The translations under genes were made by a program, and so were the position numbers. A stretch of 64,000 bases of DNA from Sisyra terminalis (lineage: Eukaryota > Arthropoda > Insecta > Neuroptera > Sisyridae): the NCBI GenBank assembly GCA_958496175.1, contig OY292278.1, positions 24,862,001 through 24,926,000 on the forward strand, in the 5' to 3' direction. Below, piece by piece: positions 27,801 through 42,037 of the stretch; position 1 is the stretch's first letter, and the number at the start of each line of letters is the position of its first letter. The notes under the pieces were generated by a model. The model was given only the letters and a program-made list of their open reading frames with translations. It was not told the DNA's origin and made no database searches.

Positions 27801-30800
27801 TATTTTTCAAAATTGTTATACTTTTATAGCTTCATATAGGTATATTGAGGGAAAATGTTTATCAAAGAAAGTTTGTCAAAAGCTCAGAACCACCATAAGC
27901 TTCATATTCAAATGGAACAAAATAATGATTATTTTCAACAATGCTTGTTCTCGCGTAAATAACTCCATGTTAAAAATGATTTCTTTCATATCAATAAGAA
28001 TTTAACTTAGATTCGCATGATTTCCTTGTTGTTGCCTACACGAAAAAAAATATAATAAAAATTACGATAACAAAATCGTAATCTGAGATTAGAGTTTCAT
28101 TATCCTAACTGTTAACAATATTTTATTTTAAATTTATTATTTACATTTGAACTTTTACGTTACAACATCGTAATTATAACAAGAGTTTTCTGTAATAAAT
28201 ACCATCAAAAAAATATAAGTTTTAAAGGGATAGTACAAATCAAACAAATAGACGTCAATTTATTAAAATATATAATTTTCATTGTAAATTTTTTGTTTTT
28301 TTTTTTTTATTTATTTTATTTTTTCTATAACTGAATTCATTCTTTTCGGCTAGTAAAGAAATAAATAAATAAAATGGAATAAAAATGTTTATATTCTGTC
28401 AATGCGTAATTTTTACTTCGTCGAATAGGAAATATTTTGCTATTCCGATAAATGTATTTCATATTTCAATATCGTAAAATTCATGACAATGAATTGGATT
28501 TTTTGCTGTTTCACCATTATTAGTGCATGGCGAATGTCGAAATTTACCAATGTAAGTCAGAAATAAGGGTATTTAGTAAATATTTCGAGCATACACCAAG
28601 CGTGAAAGTTAACATTCTTCCATTTCGATCTTTTGCGGTAACTTATACATTATGCCTATTAGATATGTCGGCAAAGACAAAAAAAATATTTAAATTTTTT
28701 TTATAAAACTTCGCTTCTATCGATAAAATGCACTAAAATAAAAAAAAAGTTATGAACTGAAACTTGGTACCGATTACCCCATCAATATTAAAGCGATATT
28801 GGTGAATTAATGAGAATCGTCAGTAGGATTGCTGCTTTTTTTTATAAAAACAAAATATATTGGCAAGGTAGAAAAAAGTAGATTGTGTCAAAATAAAGTA
28901 AGGTTAATTTTACTTCATCATTTTGCTTCAAAGCCTATTTTGTATTACTTTTAGCAACTTTTGACAAATAATTTTCAGTGTTTAACTTCTGTGCAGCATT
29001 TATTTAGTCTATATTGACTATATCAGTGAAAACCAAAAATAATAATCAGTCTCAAACTTGAACTAACTAATTGTTGTCAGTTATTGTGTCAACGTTGACT
29101 ATGAATATTTCACGGATAGCAACTAGTAAGTCAATAATTGTAAATAAAAACAATTTACATCAAATTGAGGTTTATCCTTTTGCTTTCTGTTGATAAATGG
29201 TCTTGATAAACGAACAGACATGCAAAGCATTTTTTTTTCAGAATATTTTGTTTTCTTGCAGATACCAGTTTTGCATTTTAAGCTACGGAACCCGAAAATT
29301 TAAAACATAAATGAACCAATAATTAATGGTATTTCAATTCAAATTGCGTAAAATGATTTAATACTTGTGATCACAACAGGCACAATGTATTTCAATGCTT
29401 CCGCATGGATTAATATAACAAGGAACTTTTATTGCAGTCGTAAAAGAAAAAAAATATAAAAATATATCCCTACAATATTCATACAAATATAAAGCGTTAA
29501 CTTTGGTTTTGGTTTTGGTATTTGAAACAATACGGTTATGAAACTGTTTGTCTTAATATTATTCAATCTTTTTCGTTTTTGAAACAAATTAAAACTGAGT
29601 TTGAATGACATAGAATTTTAATTTTTGGAAAAATAACTTACAAAACTTTCAAACTTTAAGATAATTCTTTTATAACTTAAGAATACAATACTTGGATGAC
29701 ATCTTTTTAATAACCTTTTTTAAATGGCAATGAAAAATTGAAAACTTGAAGTAATATGAAAAAAAAAATTTTTCCTTCGATTCTTTTTTTTTAATATCAA
29801 ACTATGGTGTATATAATATGTAACATTTTTAGCTTTAATTTATATTTGATGGTTTTGTTTAGATTTGTTTCAGAACATACAACAATTACCCATTAATTTT
29901 ATTACAAAAACGTTAATTTATCTCTATGTTAATTTATTACACTCTTATTTGTTTATTAACAACAATCACTTATGCCACTATTTAGCTAGTAACTTATTAC
30001 TGATTTTAACTGAAAGATTAATGGTTAATAACTAATTGTCCTTCACCAGCGGTCAACTTTTTTTATAGTGGCTCAGAAATGTTTCAGACTGTTGAATTTG
30101 CAGATTCTTCCATCTAAAGCACATTCTATCCTAATTTTTAGTGTCTGTCTTTCTTTCTTGTAAATCGAAAATCCTCTAAGAAACATCTAGAACAATTTTC
30201 ATCTTATTGTGCTTGACCGTTCCCCCTTTATTTATTTTAATGGTTCCATGAGCACACAGAATGACGCTAGATGCAAGGCATATGCTCACAGAATGTATAC
30301 ATTTAAATCTTAGGCATGGACGAATATTAAATCTCAATTATTTTAAAAAAAAATCTTGTAATATATTTACTCCGTTGGTTTTATTATTTTCATACTAGAT
30401 GAAGCAAACAGGTAACCAGAAAAATTAAATCTGGAAACCAATCTTAGTAAGTAACTAACATCATTAGTAAGTTTTGATAATTTAGCACTGCAACTAATTT
30501 TGGAATTTTGGATTTAATTAAGAACTACATATCATGCATCATTTAAATGTATAAACTACAACGTAACACAATTAAAACAGTAATGACTTAGGAATCGTAA
30601 ATGTTGTGTTAGGCATAGGGAAAGTTTTGTTCAAGTTACACAATTGGATTGTGTAAGTTTCGTAGTTTTGACATTTTAATAGACTTCAAGAAAGGGTATA
30701 ATGATTAATGAGAACACTTAAGACTCACAACTTTTAACAAATTTATAGCGAAACAACTTTACACATACGTCATCCACGTTAATAGTCCATAGCTGAATAA

Positions 30801-33800
30801 CAAATTCTATACTTTTTCCCAACTATTTTTCCATCCAAAACAAAGCAAAGTATTCTAATTAAAACTTGACATTAAATACAAATTATTCTTGCAAACAGCT
30901 ATAAAATTTAAAATGAAAGGGTTGTTTTTTAAATAACTGCGATTAAATATGGTATACCCCAGTACTCAAAAATTGAAGAACCAGCAATCGTTGTTTACAT
31001 TATTCAATCATTTATCATCATATTTTATTTCAAATCACCGAAATATTATAGCGTTGACGATGAAAGCATTTTATTTTGTCGCTGCGAAAATTTTTTCGTA
31101 TGTATATAATCTCTCTCTAATGAACTTCCTCCCCTATAATCCTTACTTGCTTACTTTTGCATTGAGTCTTGTAACATTATGATTTTTTTCGAAGTATTCT
31201 GTTTTTCTTTTAGGGACCGTTTATAAAATACGTTCGCATACAAGAGAAGGTGAAGGGTGTTCCAAGATGTAGCGAAAGAAGTCTAAAGAATGTGGCAAAA
31301 GTAGTTTATCAAAAAGTCGGGATATGGCTATTTTTATATACAGTAGGTATACGTTTACACAATTGGCTATTTATATAGACACTGTATGTATTCACAATTG
31401 GTTATTTACAAATACTGTATATGCATACGCAATTGACTATTTATACTATATATATATATATATATATGATTATCTGTTTATCAACACAAAATGGGCAACT
31501 TGTTTCCAAAATATTGAAAACTAATTACGATGATTGTATACCTGTACGCAGGTAGAAAGTGACAGTATAATTGTATTTACTGTATGCATACAATTCGTTA
31601 TTTACGCTTACTAATCGTATGTAATATTGCTATAAGCATTACACAATTCAAATTACACTTCGTTTTTTTTTTATTCAAGTATATTTAAAATATTTTTTTA
31701 TTGATTAATTGTAGAAAATAATATATACATTCATATATGTCGTTATTCATATATACAAAAACAATCTGCCCGATATTTAGGGCAACGTTAGCTGGGCAGG
31801 TTTATAAAGAAAAAAATACACAAAATATTTTACAGTAAAGAATCAATAGAAAATATCATTAAAATATAGTATGGCTTAGTAATTATAGAATTATAAAGGA
31901 CTAGTTAATACCCGTGATGTCGTCTGCGTAACATAAGTGATGGTTATGCTATTTTTTTAGATTTGGCATTTATCGAGAAATATTGATTTTTTATTGTTTA
32001 TACTCCTTTATAGGATGGTATATATAGCAAGGGTGGACACACCACGAGTTGTCTTGATCATTTTCCGGCCAACAAGAATCATAAAACTTTTACAAAATAC
32101 ATTATATATTTCATTAAATTGTACGTTTAGTATGATTCTTATGTTTGTATGCAAGAATAATTGTAAACAACAAAAATAATAACTCGACAATAATAATTAT
32201 ATTAATTATCAATAATAATAGTTTTCAGAGTTTTATTTTTTTGTTCGTTAAGTGTATATCTTCAAATATTTCGTTTCCGAATATAATTCGGTTTTTCAAG
32301 AATTTCAACCCAATTTGTTAAGATAGACAAATTTATACCGGAGCTCTTTTTCCTAATATTGCATTTCGCTATTCTTTTGATTTCAAGGAATATAATAAAA
32401 CATTTGTTGAGTCAAACAAAATTTATTTCTCTTTTCCGGGAAATTCGAAATTCCAGACAAAAATTATATAAAACAAAAGGTATAAACTATTTTTGAAAAA
32501 AGCGATAACCCTTAGAGAACGTTTGCAATGACGAAATTTCGCATCCCATACAAACTATTTTCCATAATTTTCCAGTAGTGGCAAAATATTAAAATAGTTT
32601 TAAATAAGTTTTTTGAAGTTCTTCAAAATCTTAAAACTTTTGTGCTATTTTTTTAAGCCGACGTTTTTTACGGTTATGCTTTTACGGATAATAGATTTTA
32701 TTCCCAATGTAATTTAAGAACCATCGATCAATTACTATTTTTTTGTTTCTGCCTTAAGAATACACTTGAAATTTTTCAATTTGCATGCATTTACATTTTT
32801 TTTGTTACAGTATTTGATAAATATAAATCAAATATAAATCTTTAAGAAGAAAATTTTATTTTATTTTTTAATCCAAATCTCTATGATAATTACCAATTCG
32901 ATTCAATGTCGAAAAGTTATGTACATTAACTTTTTTCTTATGCATATCCCGAACGATTATTTCCAGACCCCTACTACCGTTAGTATAAGAAACAAAGCTT
33001 TACCAACTAAACATATTCTAATGTAAATGAATTACTGATGATAATTTGGTAAGACGTCTTTTTCAATTAAATGGTTTTTATTCTATATGCATAGACCCCG
33101 AAATAAAATTTACAATCAATTTAAAAAATTTAAATGAAATAAAAACCATTCAGTTCGATTTCTTACATCTCTTAAACGAAGCCACATTTTAAACGAATTA
33201 ATAAATTTATCATTGCATTTTAGAATAAATTATCTCAATGTCTTCAAAATTCTTTTCCTTTTTATTTATTCAAGTTGTATGTTTTTTTTATTTAACTTAA
33301 TTTTATTTAACTTAAAATTGAATTCTCTTCGTTTGTTCATTTTATTGTACAATTACTTCGACAGTTTCGCTCATTTTTCTCATAACATTTTTGTCAATTT
33401 TGGTAAAACAAAACCAAACCGTTGGGGCAAGATAATTATGCTTTCAGAAAAAATTTTCAAGTTCGTCAACATCGGATCTTTATAATTTAAAAGGATGAGT
33501 TGAATATCAATAAATTCCTACTGCGTATTTTTGCTCTTAATTATCTTATTGGAAAAAAATGTTCATTTAATTTGCTTCTTTTATGTTGGAAGCATTTAGG
33601 TTTAGGGTCGAAAATGTTATTGGTTCAAACGTGAAATCAATAAACGAGTCTTCCTACTGCTCTTATTAATATGACAAATGTGAAAGTATTTTTTTTTAAC
33701 TGAATTAAAGTGCTTAAGGTTGGTAATAGTTAGACATCGGATTAAATGCATTTGCTAGGTTGCATATGCATTTGCATATAATTTTATTTTTATAGCGTTA

Positions 33801-36800
33801 TTGCAAACTTTGATACTTTTTCATTGTAAAAGCTTATTTCGGTAGCTATTATTCATGTTTTGCGTGTTGTATTATGCTGTCGACACGTCCCCCTTACGTC
33901 AAGCTCTGAAAGTATTGTATCCAATATTGCTTCACATTACCTGGCTAGGCCACGGATTATATCAAGTTGCGGAAAAAATCAGAAACGACTTCGGGATAGT
34001 CAATAAATTGATTTCTTCTACAAAAAAAGGACTTTAAGAAGCACTATGACTACTACAAGCATATAAAGAGCGACTACCAAACGTAACACTACCCCCAGAA
34101 TCAGTTTTAACACGATGGCGTACTAGGTAGAAAGTTTTATTTTTTTTATGCTGAATATTTCGAAGCCAAGAAAGAAGTTGTAGGAAAATTTAAAAGGTTG
34201 AACACCATTGCAATCAATTCAAGCCAGCGGGTATTTGAAGATCCTTCAATCAAAAGTATTAGTCATAATGCAACTCATTTCAGCATTATACTCGATGTAA
34301 TTGAGAAACTAGACACATTTCTCTGTGCAAGTCTATGGAAATATGCAAAAAAATTATTATACAGAATAACGCCCTTTCGAGGAAGCTATTGCAATAGGTT
34401 CGTAGCAAATTAAATGCAGTTTTGTTTAAAAACCCTGGTTTTGAAGGAAAAAAGAAAATTGATGCTTTTATCAACGGCACTTCTGAAAAGATCTCCGAAA
34501 GTTCCGCCAAATTTCGAATTCTGCCCGATAACGTAAGTTGACGTCGAAAGTTCATTTTCATATTTTTTATCTTTAGGTTGAATTGTGAATCTTAACCATC
34601 CAAGTTCCCACTCAAATACACACAGAAAATTTCTGGATAATAAGTCTGATGGCTGAAGAGAAGTTCGGTACTATGCATAAGTACAGAAGAATTATATATA
34701 TTAAGATAAATATAATGTGAAAATAAACCCAAATGCGAATAATAAATGCTTTTTGATTGTGCATATTTGCATGCATATTTTGGCATTTTGATAGTGCTGG
34801 TGCATGTAATCCGATGTCTAGCTATAATATAATCTTAGAATAGGGTAAAGATATTTTTAAAAGAATGCTATTTCCAGTGTTTTAATTTTATACTGGCTAC
34901 CATTAAGAAAGAAGTGAATGATTAGATTCTTATAATTGTTCCTATTATTACAGTTTTACTAAGTACTTTAAGTATAGTTTTACTATTTAAACACGAATAG
35001 CATATTTAAAAGAAAAATATTAAATACATTAATCCTTGGAAATCATGATTCTCTAATGGTTTTATTTTAAATACAAATAAATTGTTTTAACAGATTTTTA
35101 ACAAAACTGTTTGATGTTTCACAAAGCAGCTCCGTTATGTAAAATAATTTAACGGCGATCAGCTGGGTTATCATTGCTCTACAGCAGTTATTCAGTGATT
35201 TCTATGATTTATTTTCCATTTAGACGTCGGAAGTTTATAAAATTTACATTCGTTTTTCCTGCTTGTATTTTTCAATTCAAAACACAACAACGTTCGTGTT
35301 TCATTTTTTATTTATTAAAATAAAATAAAACTAAAGTTCTCACGTGCAATCGCTTACAATTTTATTAAAAATAACACATTATAACTTATAACACACGTAT
35401 TGTAACAGCCCATTATAACACTTAAACTGACCACCAGGAATGCATATGTCGATTTGACTCCCCCTACTATGGCTTCACTCAGAGTGAAAATTACGGATAA
35501 CTCTTTAGTTATTTTATTTTATTTTTTAGGCTTTTTAAAGCTCCACCTTCTAATGAACTTTTAATATGCATACTATTTTTACAGGATCTGATGACGATCT
35601 CAATCTTAAGGCTTATCATGCGTTATTTTACTCGGTTAATTCTCGTTTTTTGTTTATACGTTAATATATTCGCTCTAAAAAGTTTACTTCCACAAAAAGA
35701 AAAGCCTACTGAAACTGGATATCTCAAATAATTGACTAAAATTTAAGGTGGACTGAAAAAGTAGGGGGAAAAATGAATGCATTAATTTTTGAATCCAATA
35801 GTTTTCTTAAGTTAAAAAATAATTTCAGGACGGTGAAGTCGTAAATCACTTATTTAAATATACTTATTTAAATATTATAATAGTATATAACATATTATAA
35901 CATATAATATAACACTTATTTAAATATTTTAATCGTTTTACTTATTATGTAGTAATTATGTATTAACTCGTTTAACTAACTTAATTATGTAAAGCTTTAT
36001 TTAAAAAAATAAAGGAAAAAAATCCATATAGATATAGCGACATTTGAATTCTATTGGAACGAAAAATATTGCCTGTTACGATTTATTCTCGATTACCTAA
36101 TGTTTTTTTTTACGTTTCCTTGCAAACATTGCCGTTTAAATTCAGAAAACTATAAATTTCCTTCCAGAATCTAGAGACTAACTGGTTTGAACAGTTGTAC
36201 ATCTTGTGGAAGATAAAATCTGGATTGTTTGAAAACGAAATAATAAATTTTATTAAGTTTTGTGTGAGTAAAGCATTAGACCGACAGCTTATTTTTCCAC
36301 GAGTACAATGCTAATTTTCGTGACAGGAAATTTATTAATAGGGAAGATTTCCGCTAAGGTTCCCTTCTCGTTTGTCATTGGGGATGTTTTTCTGCTAATT
36401 TACAAATAGAACATATTTTTTGTGTGGTCAGGTATGTTGGGAATGAACAATTTTTATAATATTTACTACAGGATTAAACGCTTGATAAATTAGTTGACAT
36501 TACCGGACTATTTGGGAATATTAATGTGAATAGAAAAGCCTCAACATTGTACTGTTGACAATTAACCAAGTTTGTTAGCTGGTCGATTGTAATTATTTTG
36601 TTGCAGTGGTGAACATTATTTAAAAGATCTACTTTTTTGGTTCAGTTTGATCTCATTAGGTGATGCTGTATTCATTAACCATATATTTAAATTAAGGGCT
36701 GAACCTTTTTACCGCAAACTATTTTTTTTCTTTATTTTCATAAAAGGGGTTGTATATTCAACCTTTATTATCTAGTGATCAATGTAATGATATGAAAGTT

Positions 36801-39800
36801 TTGAAATTTATATCTACGATCATTTTTGCGAACACAAAATGGAAATTTGCGTCTTTTCATTCTTACCTTTAACGCCTACGCTTTTGTTCCCAATAAATCC
36901 GTTTTCCCAAAGGAGTAAAACTAAGCAGTAATTTAATTATATGACATTGTGAACACAACTGTTAATTCATTTCATTGGAATATTAATTAATTTCATATCT
37001 ATGAGCAAAATTAAATATGAATATGTTTTTGAGAAACTTGTGAAAACTTGTAAAGTTGTGATCAATGTGCAAATTTTCTCGACATTGTAAAACTTTGAGT
37101 TTCCATTAAAACTAATTAATTTGCAATTCCCTCAATCACAATGCAGGTTTCACACTTGGCGAGATCCACTTGTGATGACTAATTGAAAAACAATTTAAGT
37201 TTGCTAAGATGAATTTCTTTTCAAATTTTAGACAAAGAAATCATTAAAGTTTTCATTTTATTATCAAATAATTAGTTTTACAACTTTCCATCAACACTTA
37301 CCTGGGTATTAAGTAAGTAGAAAGATTTTGGAAGACACAAAAAACTCCAACACAGAAATCAGCCACGGCTAAATTGGCTAGAAAGAAGTTTGTAATAGAA
37401 CGAAGTCTTCTACTTAATGTGACCACCAATATAATGAGAAGATTTCCTAAAACAAAAACAAAAAAATATTTATTTAGATATTTCTTAATACACTACGCAT
37501 TTATCGCGACAACTTCTGTTATAAAAGTGAATGAAATTTATTAAGCTTTATTAGGGTATTTCGATTTATCTATCCTTACATTTTATTTCCCTGACCCACA
37601 AGGCATTCTTGTCTTTTAAAATGGAACGGAAATTAAACCTATCCGCAATTGAAAAGGTTTATTTCACTGATTGTAAGCAAAAACAAAGACTATATATGTG
37701 TAAAGTTATTATATGCTATTAATATTTAATAGTTGGGTCTTATCAAAATTTATGGGTCAGTAATTTATTTTCCTCTATTGTTATGCTACAGGTTGTCCTT
37801 TAAATAAAGTTTTCAAAAGTTAACGACCTAAAATATAGATATATATTTTTCTCGCTAAATAAGTAATAAATTACTAAAAACAAAGCTTTTAGCGTTTTAT
37901 AATTTGGCAAGAGGAACAATTTTAAAAGCATTCGCAGCACAAAACTGCAATTTAAAAATTACGCTATATTTCATTTGGATTAGTTATACACTAAGCCAAG
38001 ATTATGTATATAAAAATATAATAAATTTTTACATTGAAAAAAGCATTTTCTTAAAAACTTAATTGTGTTTTATTCATTATATTTCTTGATTTAAAGTACC
38101 AAACTTAAAAAATATCTAAGTTTAGATGTTATTGATGTTTGTCAACAAAGGGAATTTTGAATAATATGTCCATCAAGTTAGCACTACACTTTTCGGATTT
38201 GGAAAAAATAACTATGGAATATTTTAATGTTTTTTTGTCGTTCATGAGTTCATGGAAAAAAATTTTCGCTCGCATATTTTCCGAGATGACCCTATGTAGG
38301 GCTTGCTTGACAGTTTACTTGTTTTTTAAAAATTATAGCTTGTATGTTTTCCCGGAAAAAGCCATTTGAAGAAAAAACTTGATTAGGGTCATTTTCTATT
38401 AAAATTTCGAAAAAATTTTGCATCATTAATTGATGTTTTCTTGTCGTTTGAGAGTTCTGAAAGAAAAACTGTCATAGGTCGCATATTTTACAGGGAAACG
38501 CTATTTTAGGAAAAACTGTTTGTACATTTTTCTAATATAGACGGTTTAATACTTATGAAAGAAAGCGTCGAATATTATATATACGAATGATGAAATTATT
38601 TTTTTCAGAACTATCGAGCAAAAAAAAACCAATTAATGGAAAGAAAAAGTTTTGGAAATTTCAAAATTTTAAAATTGGCACTAATCAAGCTTTTGGCATA
38701 AGCTTGGATCAGACACGTCGGACTTTGAGAACTAAGAAGAATTGCTTAGAAATGTTTTCGAAATTATTCCTCAAGCCTTTTTGTTTACTCGAAGGCAATT
38801 TACGTAAATTTTGAAATTTAATGTCAATGAATATTTTCAAATATTTAAACTGTAATAGGTTAAGATCGTTCCCCTTTATTAATATTACAGCTAAAGTCAC
38901 TTTTAGCACACTCAAATCTGGCAACGTTGAATTTTCGACTTTGGTTTTAATTTAATTCGCAAATAAATCGGTCCTTAGATTTAGCCACAAATGAGAAAAG
39001 TATATCATATTAGAATTAAATTAACAAAAATTCGCGAATTAAATTGAAAACAAAGTAGAAAAAACAACGTTGTCAAATTTGAGTGTATTAAAATGGACTT
39101 GAGTCTATATTTTAAATATATTTGAAAATAAGCATCGCTTTCTCTTACTGAAAACTGTCAAAATTTGCATAAAAATTACGTTCAAATAAATGGTACTTTC
39201 AGAAACAATTACCAAACTATTTCCAACAGTTCCCTTTAGTTCCCAAATCCACTAAAAAAACACTAATTAATTATACAAAAAAAATCGAAAAGTTCAATAT
39301 AAGGAAAATTAATTAAATCATACTTTTTATTTAAATGGCTTTTTTTGGAAAACGATACAAGCGACATTTTTTTTTCTTTCGAAAATCATTAGTGGCAATA
39401 AAACACCAAATAATATAGAAATAAAAACTTTGAAATTTTAATGTTTGTTAGATATTAAAATAGAACTTTTTCTGTAGATGGCTTTTCCTAAAAAAATATG
39501 CAAGCTTTGAAAATTTTTCTTTCGAAACTCTCGAACGACAAACAACACTAATTAATAATGCAAAAAAAAACGAAATTTTAACGTTTGGAAAGTGATCCAA
39601 ATGGAGCTTTTTCTTCAAATGGCTTTTTCCGGGAAATTTTGCAAGTTAGAAAGATTTTTCATTCGGAACTCTCGAATAACAAAAAACACCAATTAATGAC
39701 GTAAAAAAAATTTAAATTTCAATGTTTAGGAAATGACCCAAATGAAAGAATGAACCAATGAACAAAATGTATTTATGACATATTGCCCCAAACACGTATT

Positions 39801-42001
39801 TCAATTGTCAAGCAAGTTTCATGGATGGTCATTACATAGTATTAGAATCAGTACTACTTGATGACTACTGATAAATATTGCTTTGCAATCGAAATACCTG
39901 TCAGGGGCAATATTTAATAGATGCATTCTTTTTAACTTTGGTGCGAAATTTATGTTTATAATTTACATCTGTAAACTATAGCGTAAGTGTATAATAAACC
40001 TCAAGGTTTGGCTATTTTTTATACTATTCGATATTACCAAAAAATACGTTCAAATTCAAGAAATAAAATTTTTTGATCTTTTCTGATAACATAAACAGGT
40101 ATCACCGAGCGATTGAAAATGCTTACGAAAAATATTTTAGAATTCCATAACTTAATGGCAAAAAAATATTAAGGTCAAATCCATATGTCCGTCCATAGGG
40201 TGTAGGTCACTGACTTTTTCTACTAATGGTACAACTATTTTAATTTTATTTATGAAATTAAAAAGAAAAATGATTTTTATAAATTCTTTAGGGTAGCTAA
40301 CATTACTAATAAATATAGCACTCAATCCCTATAGTTAAAAAATAAATAAAAATCAGTTACATTAGCGTGAATGGTCTCATACGAAATCATTTGGTACATA
40401 GGCTTAAATAATTTAGCATGAGTCAAAATAGTTCGATTTCTAACTAAAATTCGGAAGTTTATTTGATAACTAAACTATTAAAATCGAAAAACTTTGTTCC
40501 ATTTCCTGCCCTACTAACCGTTGAACTTTTTAACGAAAAATTATGTTTAACATTGATAAATATTTTATTTTTTTCCGAGTCACAATTATAATTGAATAAT
40601 AATACATATCCTATGACTCAATTTCTTCTTTATTACGACGCGTTTCAATATTTTTTGGGTTTCATCATCAGATAATGATTATTTTGTCAACTGTAAACAA
40701 ATTTCATATACCTAGGTTGTTTGTTTTATCAAATTTATCGTTAAAGATATTATTTGAATCTAATTTGTGTGCTTTATACATTTCCTATTCTTCCAGGGTA
40801 TTCATATGTGATCCTTTCTTGCAAATATGAAGCAGCTTAAAGTTTCCTTCGAAATTAAAGCATTGATGATTTTCATCATAAAGATGTTTTGTAAAATTTG
40901 AAGTTGTTGTTGAAGTAGGTTTTTTCGGTATATGTTTTTTATATCTTATTCCGAAAAATCTACCAGTTTGGCCAATGTAGAATTTTTCACAGGAACCACA
41001 TTTAATTTTATATATTCCGGTTTTGTTTTTCGTTATAATTTGGTTGTTCTCCAATGGTTTAAGAATTTTCATCATTTTGTTGTTTGTTGAAAATGCGATA
41101 TTGAAGTTATTTTTCTTTAGGAAGTTGGCGTTTGTAAAACTAAATATATTATTGAAGTTTCATGTTATATATTTTTTGTTTTTTTTTTTTTTGATGGAGT
41201 TGGAAGAATGGATTTTTTAGCAAATTTCGATATTTTTTTTGTCTGCAATTGAGCTTTTGTATCCGTTAGTAGTGGTTATATGTTTAATTATCTTAAATTC
41301 TTCTTCACGAGCTTTGGTACCAAGAGAAAATTTATGAAAAATTAAATTTGGTAGATGCCCAAAAATACTTTCAACGAATATTAGTTTAAATAATATATAC
41401 GACTATGTAATTTTTCCGAGGAACGGAAAAATTTCCTATGCACGATCTTTTTATTTTAGTGACTACAGAAACGACATATGGCTTTACAGAATATCTCTGA
41501 GGAATACTATACGATTCCTTTCCACGAAATCCTTAAATGTGCGACCTTACAAAAACATTTGTGATTGGTCAAGTTATAGTTTTAAAACTTTTTGTTTTAT
41601 ATTTCGAATATAAAATTTCAATTCCAAATAAATACAATTTAAGTAATAAAGCTCTACTTACTCGAAAAAATCTACTTTAGTAGAGAAAAGTTATTAAAGT
41701 CTCTTTAATTTCAGATAAAATAAAAAAACCTAAACTTAACAAAAATTTTAAAAAATGCAATATTAAGATAATAGTAACTACCCGTGAAATATTCACAGCT
41801 AACACTAGTACAACTGACAAATAACGAAAATTGACAATTGGATGAAATCTAAATAACAGTTGAAACAGTTGGCTAAAGTCAATTATTGTACAAATTTAGC
41901 ACAATGATTATTGTAATTGGGTTTCATTCAAACGTATATTCTTTGTTCTCTGCCTTTCCCGACATAGGTGTATATCAACATTTGCCTATTATTATATTGA
42001 T

Positions 42002-42037
<36 letters not shown>

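Larger units (their letters stand above)
18444..37301 (-). other. TrissinR intron 2
   Basis: About 18.9 kb. Recognised contents are hAT-type MITEs (18635-18780, 19638-20310), a short palindromic MITE (20500-20694), a diffuse foldback repeat (22121-22744), a dispersed repeat copy (22940-23215), a solo LTR (24920-25398), a repeat shared with 59-60 kb (29880-30330), a 35-bp tandem repeat with a TA run (31322-31468), a Helitron-like 3' end (31901-31960) and a hAT fossil (33731-34820). No gene is visible in 20700-22100, 23230-24900, 25400-29870, 30340-31300, 31970-33700 or 34830-37290. Short open frames there resemble nothing I know and have AT-driven composition. Confidence 0.8.
38207..39745. mobile_element. 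Composite foldback element related to the 2218-2701 MITE
   Basis: The left end TAACTATGGAATATTTTAAT followed by gtcgttcatgagttcatgg matches the left arm at 2218. The left arm (38207 to about 38600) and right arm (about 39335 to 39745) are inverted. Both are built of the same tandem monomer (see 39337-39745). The right terminus is not recognisable, so the end is approximate. A second element (38693 to about 39250) sits in the middle. Confidence 0.5.

Noticed and set aside
30949..31182. 77-codon plus-strand frame
   Set aside because: AT-driven composition, no recognised domain, no splice context and no second copy.
35380..35480. Possible LTR or polypurine tract on the minus strand (gtagggggagtcaaatcg)
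   Set aside because: No TG...CA boundary, target duplication or coding sequence was found around it.
35586..35600. CTGATGA as a hammerhead core
   Set aside because: No downstream GAAA with pairing stems; the segment belongs to a short dispersed repeat.
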